Shown: piece after piece, positions 8,524-17,094 of the stretch
Layout of the letters: each line of letters begins with the position of its first letter
Position numbering within the stretch: position 1 is the first letter of the stretch
NCBI GenBank assembly: GCA_934700345.1
Contig: CAKUXP010000012.1
Span: 1-64,000, forward strand
Length of the DNA: 64,000 nucleotides
Direction: 5' to 3'
Source of the DNA: an uncultured Fibrobacter sp.
GTDB taxonomy: Bacteria > Fibrobacterota > Fibrobacteria > Fibrobacterales > Fibrobacteraceae
The notes under the pieces: model-generated
Database searches by the model: none
Seen by the model: the letters and a program-made list of their open reading frames with translations, nothing else
Told to the model about the DNA's origin: nothing
Position numbers and translations under genes: made by a program

Positions 8524-10032
8524 TCAGACTCCGTAAAGCTCTCCGTACTTCTTTTCAAGATAGTCCAAGAAGTCGTTTGCGGTAAATGTTTTTCCGGTGA
8601 TCTTCCTTATCCAGGATTTCGCATCGAGACTGTTCGCGTCTTTCCAGACATTATCCTTCATCCAGGAATTAATTTGTTCGAAATTTCCACATAAAATAGC
8701 GTTTTCCATATCGAGTTCATCGCTCATTTTATTGTAGTACATCGCACCGTAAAAATTCCCAAGCGCATAAGTCGGAAAATATCCAAATCCCGACGTCCAG
8801 TGGACATCCTGCAAGACGCCTTCCCTGTCGTTCGATGGACGGATTCCCAGATATTCCTCATACCTGTCGTTCCAGATTTCCGGCAAATCCCTGACATCAA
8901 TTTTTCCGTTCACAAGCAACTGTTCGATTTCATAGCGGATGATGATGTGAAATGTATAGGTAAACTCGTCCGCTTCAGTCCGAACGGGGCTCGGCAAAAC
9001 GACATTCATCGCTTCGTAAAACTGCCTTTCCGATACTCCACAAAAAACGTCAGGAAATAGTTCCCGGGTCTTTTTAAAAATCAAATGGATGAACGGTTTG
9101 GAACGCCCGATGCGGTTTTCGTAAAAGCGCGAAACGGATTCATGCTGGCCAAGCGTCTTGTAACCCGTGATGTGGGCCGCAAAATCTTCCTCCGGCTGGT
9201 TCTGTTCGAACAGGGCGTGCCCGCCTTCATGAATGATCGAAAATATATTCGAATAGAACATATTCCCGTAATAATGCGTCGTCACGCGGGCATCGTCTTT
9301 CGCAAGTCCATCCGTAAACGGATGTTCGCTTGTCGTAAAAGCGCCCCGTGTAAAGTCAAACCCGATGACGTCTAACAGATACCGAGCCATTTTTCTCTGC
9401 GATTCGTCCGAAACGGGCCGCGAAAGAAAATCCGTACGAATCTTCTTTTTGCTCTTTTGAATTTTTTTGAGCAGCGGGATTAGGCATTCCTTGCAGGCGG
9501 CAAAGCATCTGTCCAAATCTCGCGACGTCATCCCACGCTCATAAAGTTCGAGCAAGTTGTCGTAAGGTACAGGCTTCGCGTTTTCCATCAGAGCTATCTG
9601 CTTCAAGTTCACCCGGCGAACATCTTCGAGCGATTCCGCAAACAGGGAAAAGTCGGCATTTTTCTTTGCCTCCAGCCAATCGACAAAGGCCTTGTTGAAA
9701 ACCAGCGAAAACTTTCTGTCCTGCGCTGCGGAAATATTCTTTTTGCGCAGATAGTCGCGATGCAAGCCTTCAGCAAGGACCCGTTCCCGATTTTCCAAAT
9801 CCTTGCGGTTTTCATAAAGCGTCTCGGCGGCATTGGTAAATTTTTTGGATTTCAAAAGCCGAAAGGCCTGGTTGGAAAGAAAGGCTTGCGTTTCGCCCTG
9901 ATTTTCCATCGCCTTCGCAGGGCAAATCGTTTGCTGGTCGTAGCCAAGGATTCGACAGGCGTGATCGTAGCGTTCTGCGGTTTCAAGAGTCGAGAGGACA
10001 ATCTTCAAGCTTTTTTCCAGATTCGCGTTCAA
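8524..10032 (-). CDS. M32 (carboxypeptidase Taq) metallopeptidase
   Basis: Zinc carboxypeptidase that trims C-terminal residues from peptides in the cytoplasm. The M32 signature IIHEGGHALFEQN (HExxH, about residue 268) is present, with the later glutamate region ESVSRFYENRIGRSKPF upstream in genomic sense and a typical C-terminus (LEKKYGELYGV). The open frame runs up to 10320, but that part is antisense to rlmH. A TTG at 10032 preceded by GGGAGA gives 502 residues, the normal M32 length. It lies between rlmH and the ttcA-like gene in a leftward operon. Confidence 0.9.
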   Translation of the reverse strand: MNANLEKSLKIVLSTLETAERYDHACRILGYDQQTICPAKAMENQGETQAFLSNQAFRLLKSKKFTNAAETLYENRKDLENRERVLAEGLHRDYLRKKNISAAQDRKFSLVFNKAFVDWLEAKKNADFSLFAESLEDVRRVNLKQIALMENAKPVPYDNLLELYERGMTSRDLDRCFAACKECLIPLLKKIQKSKKKIRTDFLSRPVSDESQRKMARYLLDVIGFDFTRGAFTTSEHPFTDGLAKDDARVTTHYYGNMFYSNIFSIIHEGGHALFEQNQPEEDFAAHITGYKTLGQHESVSRFYENRIGRSKPFIHLIFKKTRELFPDVFCGVSERQFYEAMNVVLPSPVRTEADEFTYTFHIIIRYEIEQLLVNGKIDVRDLPEIWNDRYEEYLGIRPSNDREGVLQDVHWTSGFGYFPTYALGNFYGAMYYNKMSDELDMENAILCGNFEQINSWMKDNVWKDANSLDAKSWIRKITGKTFTANDFLDYLEKKYGELYGV

Positions 10033-10061
10033 TAGAAATCTCCCATCGGATTTTATACAAA

Positions 10062-10523
10062 TTAAACATGATGATACGGATGCCCTGCAATGACCATCAG
10101 ACACCTGTAAAGTTGTTCCGTCAAAAGGACCCTCGCATGGTCGTGCGTAAAAGTCAGCGGGGAAAGGGAAAGCAGAAGATTTGCCTGCCTTTTGATTTCC
10201 GGAGCAATGCCGTAGGCGGAACCTATCAGAAAGACGCAATTCGATGCAAGCCGCGGTTTTATCCATGCGGAGAGCCCGACCGTATTCAACAGCTTGCCTT
10301 CCTCGGCAAGAACAATCCACTGGAAATTTTCCTTGGGAAAGCGACGCGAAAATTCTACCGCTTCTTCCGCAAGGCTTTTCGTCCTGTCGTCTCGTCGGCT
10401 CTGCTTCAATTCCACCACTTCGATCTGCACACTTGAAGAACGGAGCCTTTTCGAATACTTTTCCACTTCATCCTTTACAAAAGGCGAGCCCGGCTTTCCA
10501 AATACCGCAATGACAAGTTTCAT
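10062..10523 (-). CDS. rlmH: 23S rRNA pseudouridine-1915 N3-methyltransferase
   Basis: SPOUT-family methyltransferase acting on pseudouridine 1915 of 23S rRNA in assembled ribosomes. The 153-aa product has the family hallmarks: MKLVIAVFGKP at the start, the FLIGSAYGIAPEIK SAM-binding knot, LSLSPLTFTHDHARVLLTEQLYR and the terminal GHPYHHV. It overlaps the upstream phosphoesterase gene by 4 bases (ATGA), so the two are coupled, and lies 29 bases before the M32 gene. Confidence 0.95.
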   Translation of the reverse strand: MKLVIAVFGKPGSPFVKDEVEKYSKRLRSSSVQIEVVELKQSRRDDRTKSLAEEAVEFSRRFPKENFQWIVLAEEGKLLNTVGLSAWIKPRLASNCVFLIGSAYGIAPEIKRQANLLLSLSPLTFTHDHARVLLTEQLYRCLMVIAGHPYHHV

Positions 10524-11248
10524 CGTCCGAGTTCCAGACGCTCTACGAGAAAATCCGGAAGTCCCGCGTCACGCATCGCTTTTTGCGTCCGAGCTATGTC
10601 GTATTCCAGCCGGACCAGTTTCACCGTCTGCGCCTCGGTATCGTACAGGCAATAGCTCGCCCGAGAATCCCTGTCCCGAGGCTGCCCGACGCTTCCGACA
10701 TTTACGAGGAGCCGCTCATCGTCTTCAAGCCGGTAAGAACCTGTTTCGATCACCTTCGGAATTTCGCCATCCCGCATCGCAACGATCACCGGACTGTGCG
10801 TATGCCCGACAAAACAGTGCCGTTCCGAAAAATGGTCGAATGCGTCCAAGGCATCTTCCAAGTCGGTCACATAAATCCAGTCCGCCGGAGACATTGGAGA
10901 CGCATGGACAAAGCAGATGTCGTTTTCTTCATCCATATACGGCAGGGAGCGAAGATATTCTTTCGATTCCTCGTTCAAGTTCGCCTGCGTCCATTCGATG
11001 GCCTTCTTCGCATACGGATTGAATCCGACATCCGAGTCCCACTTGATAGCGACGCTGTCATGATTTCCCAAGATGCAGACATCGGCAGTCTGTTTTGTCA
11101 GCGCGACACATTCGTTAGGGCTTGCCCCATAGCCCACAATATCACCCAAACAGACACGGCGTTCCACCCCGTTCGCTCGCATCGATTCCAGGACGGCTTC
11201 CAGAGCGGGCAGGTTTGCATGAATGTCGGAAAAAATCCCGTATAGCAT
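10520..11248 (-). CDS. Calcineurin-like metallophosphoesterase
   Basis: Two-metal phosphoesterase of the YfcE/MJ0936-like cytoplasmic group. All metal motifs are visible in the 242-aa product: SDIHAN, GDIVGYG, GNHD, a middle HASP, and GHTHSP. The substrate cannot be read from sequence; relatives hydrolyse phosphodiesters or act as small phosphatases. A TTG at 11257 would add three residues, but the ATG at 11248 gives the standard start MLYGIFSDIH. The gene is divergent from slyD with only 33 bases between start codons. Confidence 0.87.
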   Translation of the reverse strand: MLYGIFSDIHANLPALEAVLESMRANGVERRVCLGDIVGYGASPNECVALTKQTADVCILGNHDSVAIKWDSDVGFNPYAKKAIEWTQANLNEESKEYLRSLPYMDEENDICFVHASPMSPADWIYVTDLEDALDAFDHFSERHCFVGHTHSPVIVAMRDGEIPKVIETGSYRLEDDERLLVNVGSVGQPRDRDSRASYCLYDTEAQTVKLVRLEYDIARTQKAMRDAGLPDFLVERLELGR

Positions 11249-11268
11249 GGAAACCAATATAGCTTTTC

Positions 11269-11276
11269 TATATTTG
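11269..11276 (+). promoter_or_regulatory. TAnnTTTG -10-like box before slyD
   Basis: TATATTTG ends 5 bases before the slyD ATG at 11282. There is no ribosome site between them, so slyD may be translated from an almost leaderless transcript. Confidence 0.45.
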
Positions 11277-11281
11277 TGTTG

Positions 11282-11896
11282 ATGGAAAAAGTCGAGAAAA
11301 ACAAGAAAGTTAGCATAGGCTACTCCCTAAGGGACGAAAGCGGATCGATTGTCGAGGAAGTCCCGACGAGTTTTCCGTTTGTCTATATGCACGGTTGCGA
11401 CAGCGTCATCGAAGGACTCGAAGAAGCGCTCGAAGGGCATCATATCGGAGAGAGGGTCATCGCCCATGTACCTTTCGACAAAGGCTACGGGCCATACCGC
11501 AAGGACCTGATTATCAAGGTTTCCAAGCAGGAACTCCAGAATATCGGGGAGCTGTGGCTAGGCATGGAACTGGAAATGGTCCAGGATTCCAACAACACCG
11601 AGTTTTCCATTCCCGAAGATCCGCGAGACATCTATTCGCAGACAAACGAAGACGAGACGGGAATCTACGTCATCCGGGAAATTCAGAAAGATACGGTCAC
11701 CCTTGACGGGAACCACCCCTTTGCCGGCAAGGATCTGACATTCGAAGTGACGATTGTCGATATCGCCGAAGCTTCCGCGACCGAACTCGAGACGGGATAT
11801 CCCGACGAAGAGTTTAACGACGAGGAAGACGGCTTCGACGAAGACGAAGATTTCCCAGGAGACGAACAAAATCATTTCGGGAGGCATTGGCGATAA
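11282..11896 (+). CDS. slyD: SlyD-like FKBP-type prolyl isomerase
   Basis: Peptidyl-prolyl cis-trans isomerase and chaperone of the SlyD type. The 204-aa product has the split FKBP fold (GYSLRDESGSIVEE to about residue 70). The inserted-flap domain contains GERVIAHVPFDKGYGPY, and the closing NHPFAGKDLTFEVTIVDI is the SlyD signature. The tail is strongly acidic with two histidines, not the long His-rich metal tail of enteric SlyD, so a nickel role is unlikely. ATG 11282 was chosen over the in-frame GTG at 11276. Its stop overlaps the rpiA ATG by one base (TAATG). Confidence 0.88.
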   Translation: MEKVEKNKKVSIGYSLRDESGSIVEEVPTSFPFVYMHGCDSVIEGLEEALEGHHIGERVIAHVPFDKGYGPYRKDLIIKVSKQELQNIGELWLGMELEMVQDSNNTEFSIPEDPRDIYSQTNEDETGIYVIREIQKDTVTLDGNHPFAGKDLTFEVTIVDIAEASATELETGYPDEEFNDEEDGFDEDEDFPGDEQNHFGRHWR

Positions 11897-12582
11897 TGGC
11901 TGACTTGAACGAACTAAAAAAAGCGGCAGGCGTCCGCGCGGCTAACCTCATCGAATCCGGTATGACCGTCGGGCTTGGAACCGGCAGCACCGCGGCATTC
12001 ATGGTCGAACGAATCGGTGAACGCATCCGCACGGAAAACCTAAAAATCACAGCGGTCAGCACCAGCTGGAGCACAACGCTCCAATGTCGCAAACTGAATA
12101 TCCCTCTCATCGATCTAGGCGAAGCGAACCACCTCGATATCGCCATCGACGGCGCAGACGAAATCGACCCGAAAAAAAATCTCATCAAGGGGCGAGGCGC
12201 GGCGCATCTACTCGAAAAGATCGTCGCCTCCATGGCGGACAACTATGTCATTATTGCGGATTCCGGCAAAAAGGTCCAGACTCTCGGTGAAAAGTTCGCC
12301 GTTCCGCTCGAAGTTTTACCGGAAGCGATCAGCTCGGTTACATACAAAGTAAAGAGACTCGGAGCGACCCTTGCCGTCCGGATGGGCGCTCCCGGCAAAG
12401 ACGGTCCCGTCATCAGCGATTCCGGAAACCTCATCGCCGACGCCAAGTTCGGCCCGATAGCCGCCCCGGAAAAGCTCGACTTCGAACTGAACAGGATTCC
12501 GGGACTTCTCGGACATGGACTTTTCATCGGCATGGCGAACAAGGTCATCCTCGCCGCACCCGACGGACTCGAGGAGTTTTAA
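11896..12582 (+). CDS. rpiA: Ribose-5-phosphate isomerase A
   Basis: Interconverts ribose 5-phosphate and ribulose 5-phosphate in the pentose phosphate pathway. The 228-aa product has the phosphate-binding GLGTGSTA, the IDGADEIDPKKNLIKGRGAA segment with catalytic Asp/Glu and Lys, and a normal length. The ATG at 11896 follows GGGAGGC at proper distance; the upstream TTG at 11887 has none. It is coupled to slyD and ends at an intrinsic terminator. Confidence 0.95.
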   Translation: MADLNELKKAAGVRAANLIESGMTVGLGTGSTAAFMVERIGERIRTENLKITAVSTSWSTTLQCRKLNIPLIDLGEANHLDIAIDGADEIDPKKNLIKGRGAAHLLEKIVASMADNYVIIADSGKKVQTLGEKFAVPLEVLPEAISSVTYKVKRLGATLAVRMGAPGKDGPVISDSGNLIADAKFGPIAAPEKLDFELNRIPGLLGHGLFIGMANKVILAAPDGLEEF

Positions 12583-12589
12583 AACAGCG

Positions 12590-12614
12590 AGAGCCCGCGG
12601 AGCGGGCTCTTTTT
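12590..12614 (+). terminator. Intrinsic terminator after rpiA
   Basis: Nine-pair stem AGAGCCCGC / GCGGGCTCT with GGA loop and T5 tail. It lies between convergent rpiA and yqeY. Confidence 0.85.
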
Positions 12615-12633
12615 ATGTTAAAGAATCGACAAT

Positions 12634-13104
12634 CTAGGCAAGCGCGGCCTTGACCAGTTCGCTCAGGCGGCGACTATCAAAGCGGCCTTTCGTCTTCGGG
12701 GAAATTTCCTTCATCACCTTGCCCATATCCTTCGGACCTTCCGCGCCGACCTGCGCCTTGATATCCGCGATAAGCGCCTTGACTTCATCCTCGGAAAGCT
12801 GCTTCGGCAAATATTTTTGGTAGATGACAAGCGTCGTCTCCTCTTCCCTTGCGCTTTCTTCGCGACCGCCCTTCCGCAACATTTCGATGGATTCGTTCCG
12901 CTGCTTGATGCTTTTCGACAGTACATCGAGTACCACTTCGTCCGTCACGTCCTTCTTGGCGTTAATCGCGACATTCTTGATGTCGGAATGAAGCGTGCGC
13001 AGCACTTCGAGAGTTGCCGAATCGTGCGCCTTCATCGCGGTCTTGATATCCGAAAGAATCTGCTGGAGAAGTCCACTATCCGCTTTTACTAGAGAATCTG
13101 CCAT
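12634..13104 (-). CDS. yqeY: GatB/YqeY domain protein
   Basis: The 156-aa protein consists of one YqeY domain, the helical domain also found at the C-terminus of the amidotransferase subunit GatB. Stand-alone YqeY proteins are thought to bind tRNA, but their role is not settled. Family features are LRTLHSDIKNVAINAKKD near the start, the middle YQKYLPKQLSEDEV and the terminal MGKVMKEISPKTKGR(F)D. It lies downstream of rpsU on the same strand, a very common pairing (often rpsU-yqeY-dnaG). Here a terminator-like hairpin separates the two. Confidence 0.92.
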   Translation of the reverse strand: MADSLVKADSGLLQQILSDIKTAMKAHDSATLEVLRTLHSDIKNVAINAKKDVTDEVVLDVLSKSIKQRNESIEMLRKGGREESAREEETTLVIYQKYLPKQLSEDEVKALIADIKAQVGAEGPKDMGKVMKEISPKTKGRFDSRRLSELVKAALA

Positions 13105-13153
13105 ATTTATCCTTTCCCGTTTCGGGGTTTAAGCCTTTCAAAGCATACAAATA

Positions 13154-13184
13154 CCAAAAGGGAAAGTTTAGTACTTTCCCTTGG
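13154..13184 (-). terminator. Intrinsic terminator or attenuator after rpsU
   Basis: Ten-pair stem AAGGGAAAGT / ACTTTCCCTT around TTAGT, flanked by a CC/GG pair. Reading leftward it is followed by TTTTGGTATTT. It may only partly stop transcription into yqeY. Confidence 0.6.
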
Positions 13185-13204
13185 CATTCCGAAAAGAAAT
13201 CGAA

Positions 13205-13414
13205 TTAGTAGAGACGCTTGCGATTTGCGTCCGCGATTTCCTTGAGACGCTTGCGACGGGCAGCCGTTTCGATGCGCTTCTTTTCCTCGGAGGGCTTTTC
13301 ATAGCGCTGGCGCTTTTTCACATCGGAGATAATTCCGTTCTTTTCGCAAGACTTGGTAAAACGCTTGAGAGCGCGTTCAAAAGGTTCATTGGGTTTTACT
13401 ACGACACCGATCAT
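13205..13414 (-). CDS. rpsU: Ribosomal protein bS21
   Basis: Small-subunit protein next to the anti-Shine-Dalgarno region of 16S rRNA. The 69-aa product shows the family pattern: N-terminal IGVVVKPNEPFERALKRFTKSCEKNGI, then a basic helical tail (RKRLKEIADANRKRLY). Size is normal. Its presence fits a genome where many genes carry clear Shine-Dalgarno sites, although several nearby genes appear leaderless. Confidence 0.96.
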   Translation of the reverse strand: MIGVVVKPNEPFERALKRFTKSCEKNGIISDVKKRQRYEKPSEEKKRIETAARRKRLKEIADANRKRLY

Positions 13415-13553
13415 TCAGATTCCTCGGGTTGAAAATTTTTGGAATGCGTCCCAAATATACCTTATCCCCCCTGATTCGTCAAGGGATTTCCGCTTTCACG
13501 GTCCGCCAGGGACCTCTACCGCCCAATTCGGGAACTTTTTGACATATCATAAC

Positions 13554-13582
13554 TTGCGACAGACCAAAGACTTATATATATT
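13554..13582 (+). promoter_or_regulatory. Possible promoter of the SPOR lipoprotein-rimO pair
   Basis: TTGCGA (13554-13559), 17-base spacer, TATATT (13577-13582), about 38 bases before the ATG at 13621. The 200-base gap after rpsU is otherwise empty. Confidence 0.4.
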
Positions 13583-13620
13583 TTTTGAAAGCCTTTCTAG
13601 CTCGTCCCATAGGAGAGAAA

Positions 13621-14424
13621 ATGAATCTTGTAAAGTTTTCTACGGCGCTTACCGCCATTTTTGCCGCCACACTCATCGGCTGCAACAGCGAAGACGACGT
13701 CATCCCGGAAATCACCCCGACAAAAAAAACCGAAACGGTCAAGGTCTCCGAAGATTCCACGCCTAAAACCGATTCCATGCCGGAACTCAAGCCAATCCAG
13801 TCGCTTTCCGTCAATTCTTCGACACCCGCCGAAACCTTTACAACCGGCAGCGCCAAGGATGCTGTCGAACCGGGAACCGAAGGTTCGGTGACTATCCAGG
13901 TGAGCATCCAGCCATCCAAACGGAGCGCAAACGCAATTCTCAAGAAGCTCGAAGAAAAAGGCATCAAGGGCTATCTCGCACAGGTCGAGAATCCGGGAGA
14001 ACTCGAAGGCACCTATTACCGCATCCGCGTCGGATATTTCAAGAAACTTGAAGACGCCAAGGCTTTCGGCAAGAACAGGCTCGAACCGTTGGGATACGCC
14101 TGGTGGATTGACAACAAGGCAAACGATGCGGTCGGGTCGCCGGAAACAAGCGAATCGTCCGACACATACAGCAACACGCCCGCATACACCGAACCGCAAG
14201 CTGCGGAAAGCATTCCGACCGATGCGGAAATTTCGACAGAAGCAGAACCCTCGTCATCTTCCGGGGAGACAGGTTTCTCGTCGCAGGCTATCGCCGAAGT
14301 TTCTCAGCCCGAACAGCCGGCAGAAATTCCCCAACCGGCCGCCTCCGCCGAAACATCCGCCACTGTTCCCGTAGAACAGGCACCGGCAGCCGCCACCGAA
14401 GAAGTTTATGACGACTGGGAATAA
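13621..14424 (+). CDS. SPOR-domain lipoprotein
   Basis: Predicted envelope lipoprotein of 267 residues. The signal peptide ends in the lipobox L18-I-G-C21. A Pro/Thr/Ser-rich linker follows, then an SPOR-like repeat from about residue 83 to 155 (VTIQVSIQ... YYRIRVGYFKKLEDAKAFG), which in this family binds denuded septal peptidoglycan. The last 100 residues are low-complexity, rich in Ala, Glu, Pro and Ser. The ATG at 13621 follows GGAGAG; an upstream ATG at 13585 would bury the signal peptide. It lies 3 bases before rimO, so they are cotranscribed, but no functional link is known. Confidence 0.8.
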   Translation: MNLVKFSTALTAIFAATLIGCNSEDDVIPEITPTKKTETVKVSEDSTPKTDSMPELKPIQSLSVNSSTPAETFTTGSAKDAVEPGTEGSVTIQVSIQPSKRSANAILKKLEEKGIKGYLAQVENPGELEGTYYRIRVGYFKKLEDAKAFGKNRLEPLGYAWWIDNKANDAVGSPETSESSDTYSNTPAYTEPQAAESIPTDAEISTEAEPSSSSGETGFSSQAIAEVSQPEQPAEIPQPAASAETSATVPVEQAPAAATEEVYDDWE

Positions 14425-14427
14425 TCT

Positions 14428-15738
14428 TTGAAGCACGCCTCTATTTTCGCTGCGCAACTCGGCTGCGCCAAGAACCAGGTTGATGCGGAACATCTACTCA
14501 CCGAACTATATTCCGCAGGTTTCCGTTCGTCCGAATCCATGGACAAGGCCGACTATATATTGGTCAATACCTGCGGATTCATCGAAGCGGCAAAGGAAGA
14601 ATCCATCAACACGATTCTGTCCTTTATCGAAGCGAAGAAGCCGTCACAAAAGCTCATCGTTTCCGGTTGCCTTTCCGGACGTTATATCCAGGAACTTCCC
14701 AAGGAAATGCCCGAAGTCGATTTTTGGCTCGGCACATACGAACCGGGAAAAATCCTGAAAGTCCTCGGACTAGGGGAAAAGTCCTGCGGTACGGAAAATT
14801 TCAAGCGGCTAAACCTAGGCGACTTTCCACACCACGCCTACCTAAAGATCGCAGAAGGCTGCGATCGACGCTGCGCATTCTGTGCCATTCCGAACATCCG
14901 CGGGAAGCAAGTCTCGTTTTCCATCGAAAGCATCGTCCGCGAAGCGAAAGAACTAGAAAAGCAAGGCGTCAAGGAACTGACGCTCATCGCCCAGGATACG
15001 ACATTTTACGGCCACGAACAGGGGAAAAACGGACCGACGCTCACGAAGCTTCTGAAAGCGATCCTCCGCGAGACAAACATTCCCTGGATTCGGACGCTTT
15101 ACTGGTATCCGCAGTTCATCGATAACGAGCTGCTCGATCTGATGGCAAACGAGCCGCGCCTCTGCAAATACATCGACATGCCGATCCAGCACGCAAGCGA
15201 CCGGATCCTCAAGCTGATGCGTCGCCACTACACGCAAAAAAGCTTGCGCGAAATGCTTCTGGCGATGCGGGAAAAAATTCCCGGAGTAACGCTCCGCACA
15301 ACAGTCCTCGTCGGCTTTCCCGGAGAAACGGATGCGGATTTCGACGAACTGATGAAACTCATCCAGGAGGTTCGGTTTGAACACTTAGGTGGTTTCGTCT
15401 TTAGCCCCGAAGAAGGAACACCCGCCTTGCAACTCGAAGAAGAGACCGTTCCCGAAGACCTTGCTCGCGCACGCCTAGACGCCATCAACGATGTCCAGGA
15501 AGAAATATCCACCGAAGCGAACGAAGCGGTCATCGGCAAAGAAATCAAGGTCCTTATCGATGAAGTCGCCGAAGAAAGCGACTACCACTTTATCGGTCGC
15601 ACGGAAGGAAACTCTCTCGATGCCGACGACATTGTTAAAATCGTCGAGGGGGACGCCATCCCCGGCCAATTCTATATCGTGAAAATTATCGATGCGGAGC
15701 CGCATGAACTGGTAGGAAAAATTCTCCGCAAAGCCTAA
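14428..15738 (+). CDS. rimO: Ribosomal protein uS12 methylthiotransferase RimO
   Basis: Radical-SAM enzyme that adds a methylthio group to an Asp of ribosomal protein S12. The 436-aa product has the three MiaB/RimO domains. The first is an N-terminal UPF0004 domain with cysteines in LGCAKNQVD, NTCGF and SGCLSGRY. The second is the radical-SAM core with CDRRCAFCAIPNIRG. The third is a C-terminal TRAM domain (IGKEIKVLIDEVAEE onward). LGCAKN and the SPEEGTPA segment point to RimO rather than MiaB. The start is TTG at 14428, 3 bases after the lipoprotein stop. Confidence 0.93.
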   Translation: MKHASIFAAQLGCAKNQVDAEHLLTELYSAGFRSSESMDKADYILVNTCGFIEAAKEESINTILSFIEAKKPSQKLIVSGCLSGRYIQELPKEMPEVDFWLGTYEPGKILKVLGLGEKSCGTENFKRLNLGDFPHHAYLKIAEGCDRRCAFCAIPNIRGKQVSFSIESIVREAKELEKQGVKELTLIAQDTTFYGHEQGKNGPTLTKLLKAILRETNIPWIRTLYWYPQFIDNELLDLMANEPRLCKYIDMPIQHASDRILKLMRRHYTQKSLREMLLAMREKIPGVTLRTTVLVGFPGETDADFDELMKLIQEVRFEHLGGFVFSPEEGTPALQLEEETVPEDLARARLDAINDVQEEISTEANEAVIGKEIKVLIDEVAEESDYHFIGRTEGNSLDADDIVKIVEGDAIPGQFYIVKIIDAEPHELVGKILRKA

Positions 15739-15745
15739 AACAGAA

Positions 15746-15771
15746 AACGCACCGAGAATCGGTGCGTTTTT
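15746..15771 (+). terminator. Intrinsic terminator after rimO
   Basis: Perfect ten-pair stem AACGCACCGA / TCGGTGCGTT with GAA loop and T run, immediately before the convergent tRNA gene. Confidence 0.85.
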
Positions 15772-15774
15772 CAG

Positions 15775-15848
15775 TGCCCACGACGAGAGTCGAACTCGTG
15801 ACCTTCAGTTTCGGAAACTGACACTCTATCCAATTGAGCTACGCGGAC
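15775..15848 (-). tRNA. tRNA-Arg (anticodon CCG)
   Basis: Read leftward, a complete 74-base cloverleaf folds. The acceptor arm is GTCCGCG / CGTGGGC (two G-T pairs) and the D arm contains TAGCTCAATTGGATAGAG. The anticodon arm is TCAGT-TTCCGAA-ACTGA, giving anticodon CCG, and the T arm is ACGAG-TTCGACT-CTCGT. The discriminator base is A, and CCA is not encoded. It reads CGG arginine codons. A spurious short protein frame crosses it. Confidence 0.95.
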
Positions 15849-16138
15849 AAGGCAATCACGAATATAGTCTATTTTTTGTCTTTTGTCTTTTGTTTTTTTT
15901 AATGTTTCGAGTTTTTTGGAAAAAAACGACATGAGAGCATTGCAACTTCTTCCGCCGAAAGGCCTGAACACTTTGAAATGACACGCCCTTTGTCAAGAGT
16001 CGTTTTAAGCGCCCCGAGTTCCTTATCGAACTTGGGAATTTCGAGAGTCCGGATTTTAGTAAAAATTTAGAATCATCCCCGATGGCATAAAAATACCCCA
16101 CCTTTACGGCAGGGTCTAGAATTCAACTTTTTATCGTC

Positions 16139-16981
16139 TTAATCGTCGTATTTCTTTTCACGTTCGCGGCGGCGAATTTCGGTTGCATCCGGGAAGAATT
16201 CCGGCAGGGCAAAGCCTATCGTAATGCCAAAGACAAGACCGAACTTCGAAATGCCGTCCTTGTCAATCACGCGGGAAACTTCTTCGTTCTTTACGTTCTT
16301 TTTATGGGAATCGTCATAGGCATTTGGCGCATAATACATGCCGACAGCAAACTGGAGATAGTACCATTCGTTTGTCAAATAGGTGATGAGGACATCGAAC
16401 TGGAAACCCATCGTCGTGAGAAGTTTCCGCGTAAAGTCGTTGGTGGAATCCGCAACAACGTCATGGTCATAATAGACCGTACCATAGGAAGCGGAAAAGC
16501 CCAGATGTAGCGGATTCTTCGGGAAGAGGTAGTAGTTTAGACCGACCTTCCAACCCGTACCGCCCTCCAAGGAGAAGTTCGAAAAGTCCGGGTCGTCACC
16601 GCTCGGGATAAAGCCGAACGAGCCGTAAAGGCCGAGATGCCAGCGCGTGATGTATTCCGCCCCGAACCCGAAGCCCATGCCCAACCCCGTTTCGCCCATG
16701 ACAGGCTGGCGGGAACCCATGCCGAGTTGAAATACCAGGCGGTCCTTCAACCAGTCACGACGCCGCAGGTTGTTTGCAAATTCATCTAGGCGTTGATCCT
16801 TTTCAAATTCCCGCCGCTTGGCTCGGTCAATGGCCCGCGAATCGGATTCCTCGACAGCGCTATTTTCGGATTCCGAAACATAGGCGTCTTTATCCGAAGC
16901 GCCGGCTTCGTAGCCACCATCGTTCTGGGCAAAGCTGGCCACAGCCAACGCAAAAAACAGAACACTTATCTTTTTAAACAT
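16139..16981 (-). CDS. Exported outer-membrane-like protein
   Basis: I do not recognise a named family. The 280-aa product has a clear signal peptide (MFKKISVLFFALAVASFAQ). An acidic, Ser-rich stretch (about 20-55) and a charged helix (about 55-80) follow. The remainder alternates aromatic and glycine residues (LGMGFGFGAEY, LGLYGSFGFI, GWKVGLNYYLF, LQFAVGMYY), as expected for transmembrane beta strands. A small outer-membrane barrel is likely. It stands alone, with 290 bases downstream that hold no gene and an AT-rich 113-base upstream gap. Confidence 0.65.
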   Translation of the reverse strand: MFKKISVLFFALAVASFAQNDGGYEAGASDKDAYVSESENSAVEESDSRAIDRAKRREFEKDQRLDEFANNLRRRDWLKDRLVFQLGMGSRQPVMGETGLGMGFGFGAEYITRWHLGLYGSFGFIPSGDDPDFSNFSLEGGTGWKVGLNYYLFPKNPLHLGFSASYGTVYYDHDVVADSTNDFTRKLLTTMGFQFDVLITYLTNEWYYLQFAVGMYYAPNAYDDSHKKNVKNEEVSRVIDKDGISKFGLVFGITIGFALPEFFPDATEIRRREREKKYDD

Positions 16982-17094
16982 CGCTAAAGAGCCTCTATTT
17001 ATGATAGAACAGTTCCATTTCCAATATAGCTTATTCTTAAGGATTTAAGCAAAATATTTCTGTAAAAAGAAAATTGAAATTACTTTGGCACCGG

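Noticed and set aside
10033..10320. N-terminal extension of the M32 peptidase frame
   Set aside because: The extra 96 codons are antisense to rlmH, and the TTG at 10032 with a ribosome site gives the normal family length.
15771..15971. Short minus-strand protein frame ending in VAQLDRVSVSETEGHEFDSRRGH
   Set aside because: It reads through the tRNA-Arg gene; this peptide is a known artefact of translating tRNA sequence.
15849..16138. Minus-strand 81-codon frame in the gap after the tRNA
   Set aside because: No ribosome site, low-complexity T-rich part and no protein character; the gap seems to hold no gene.
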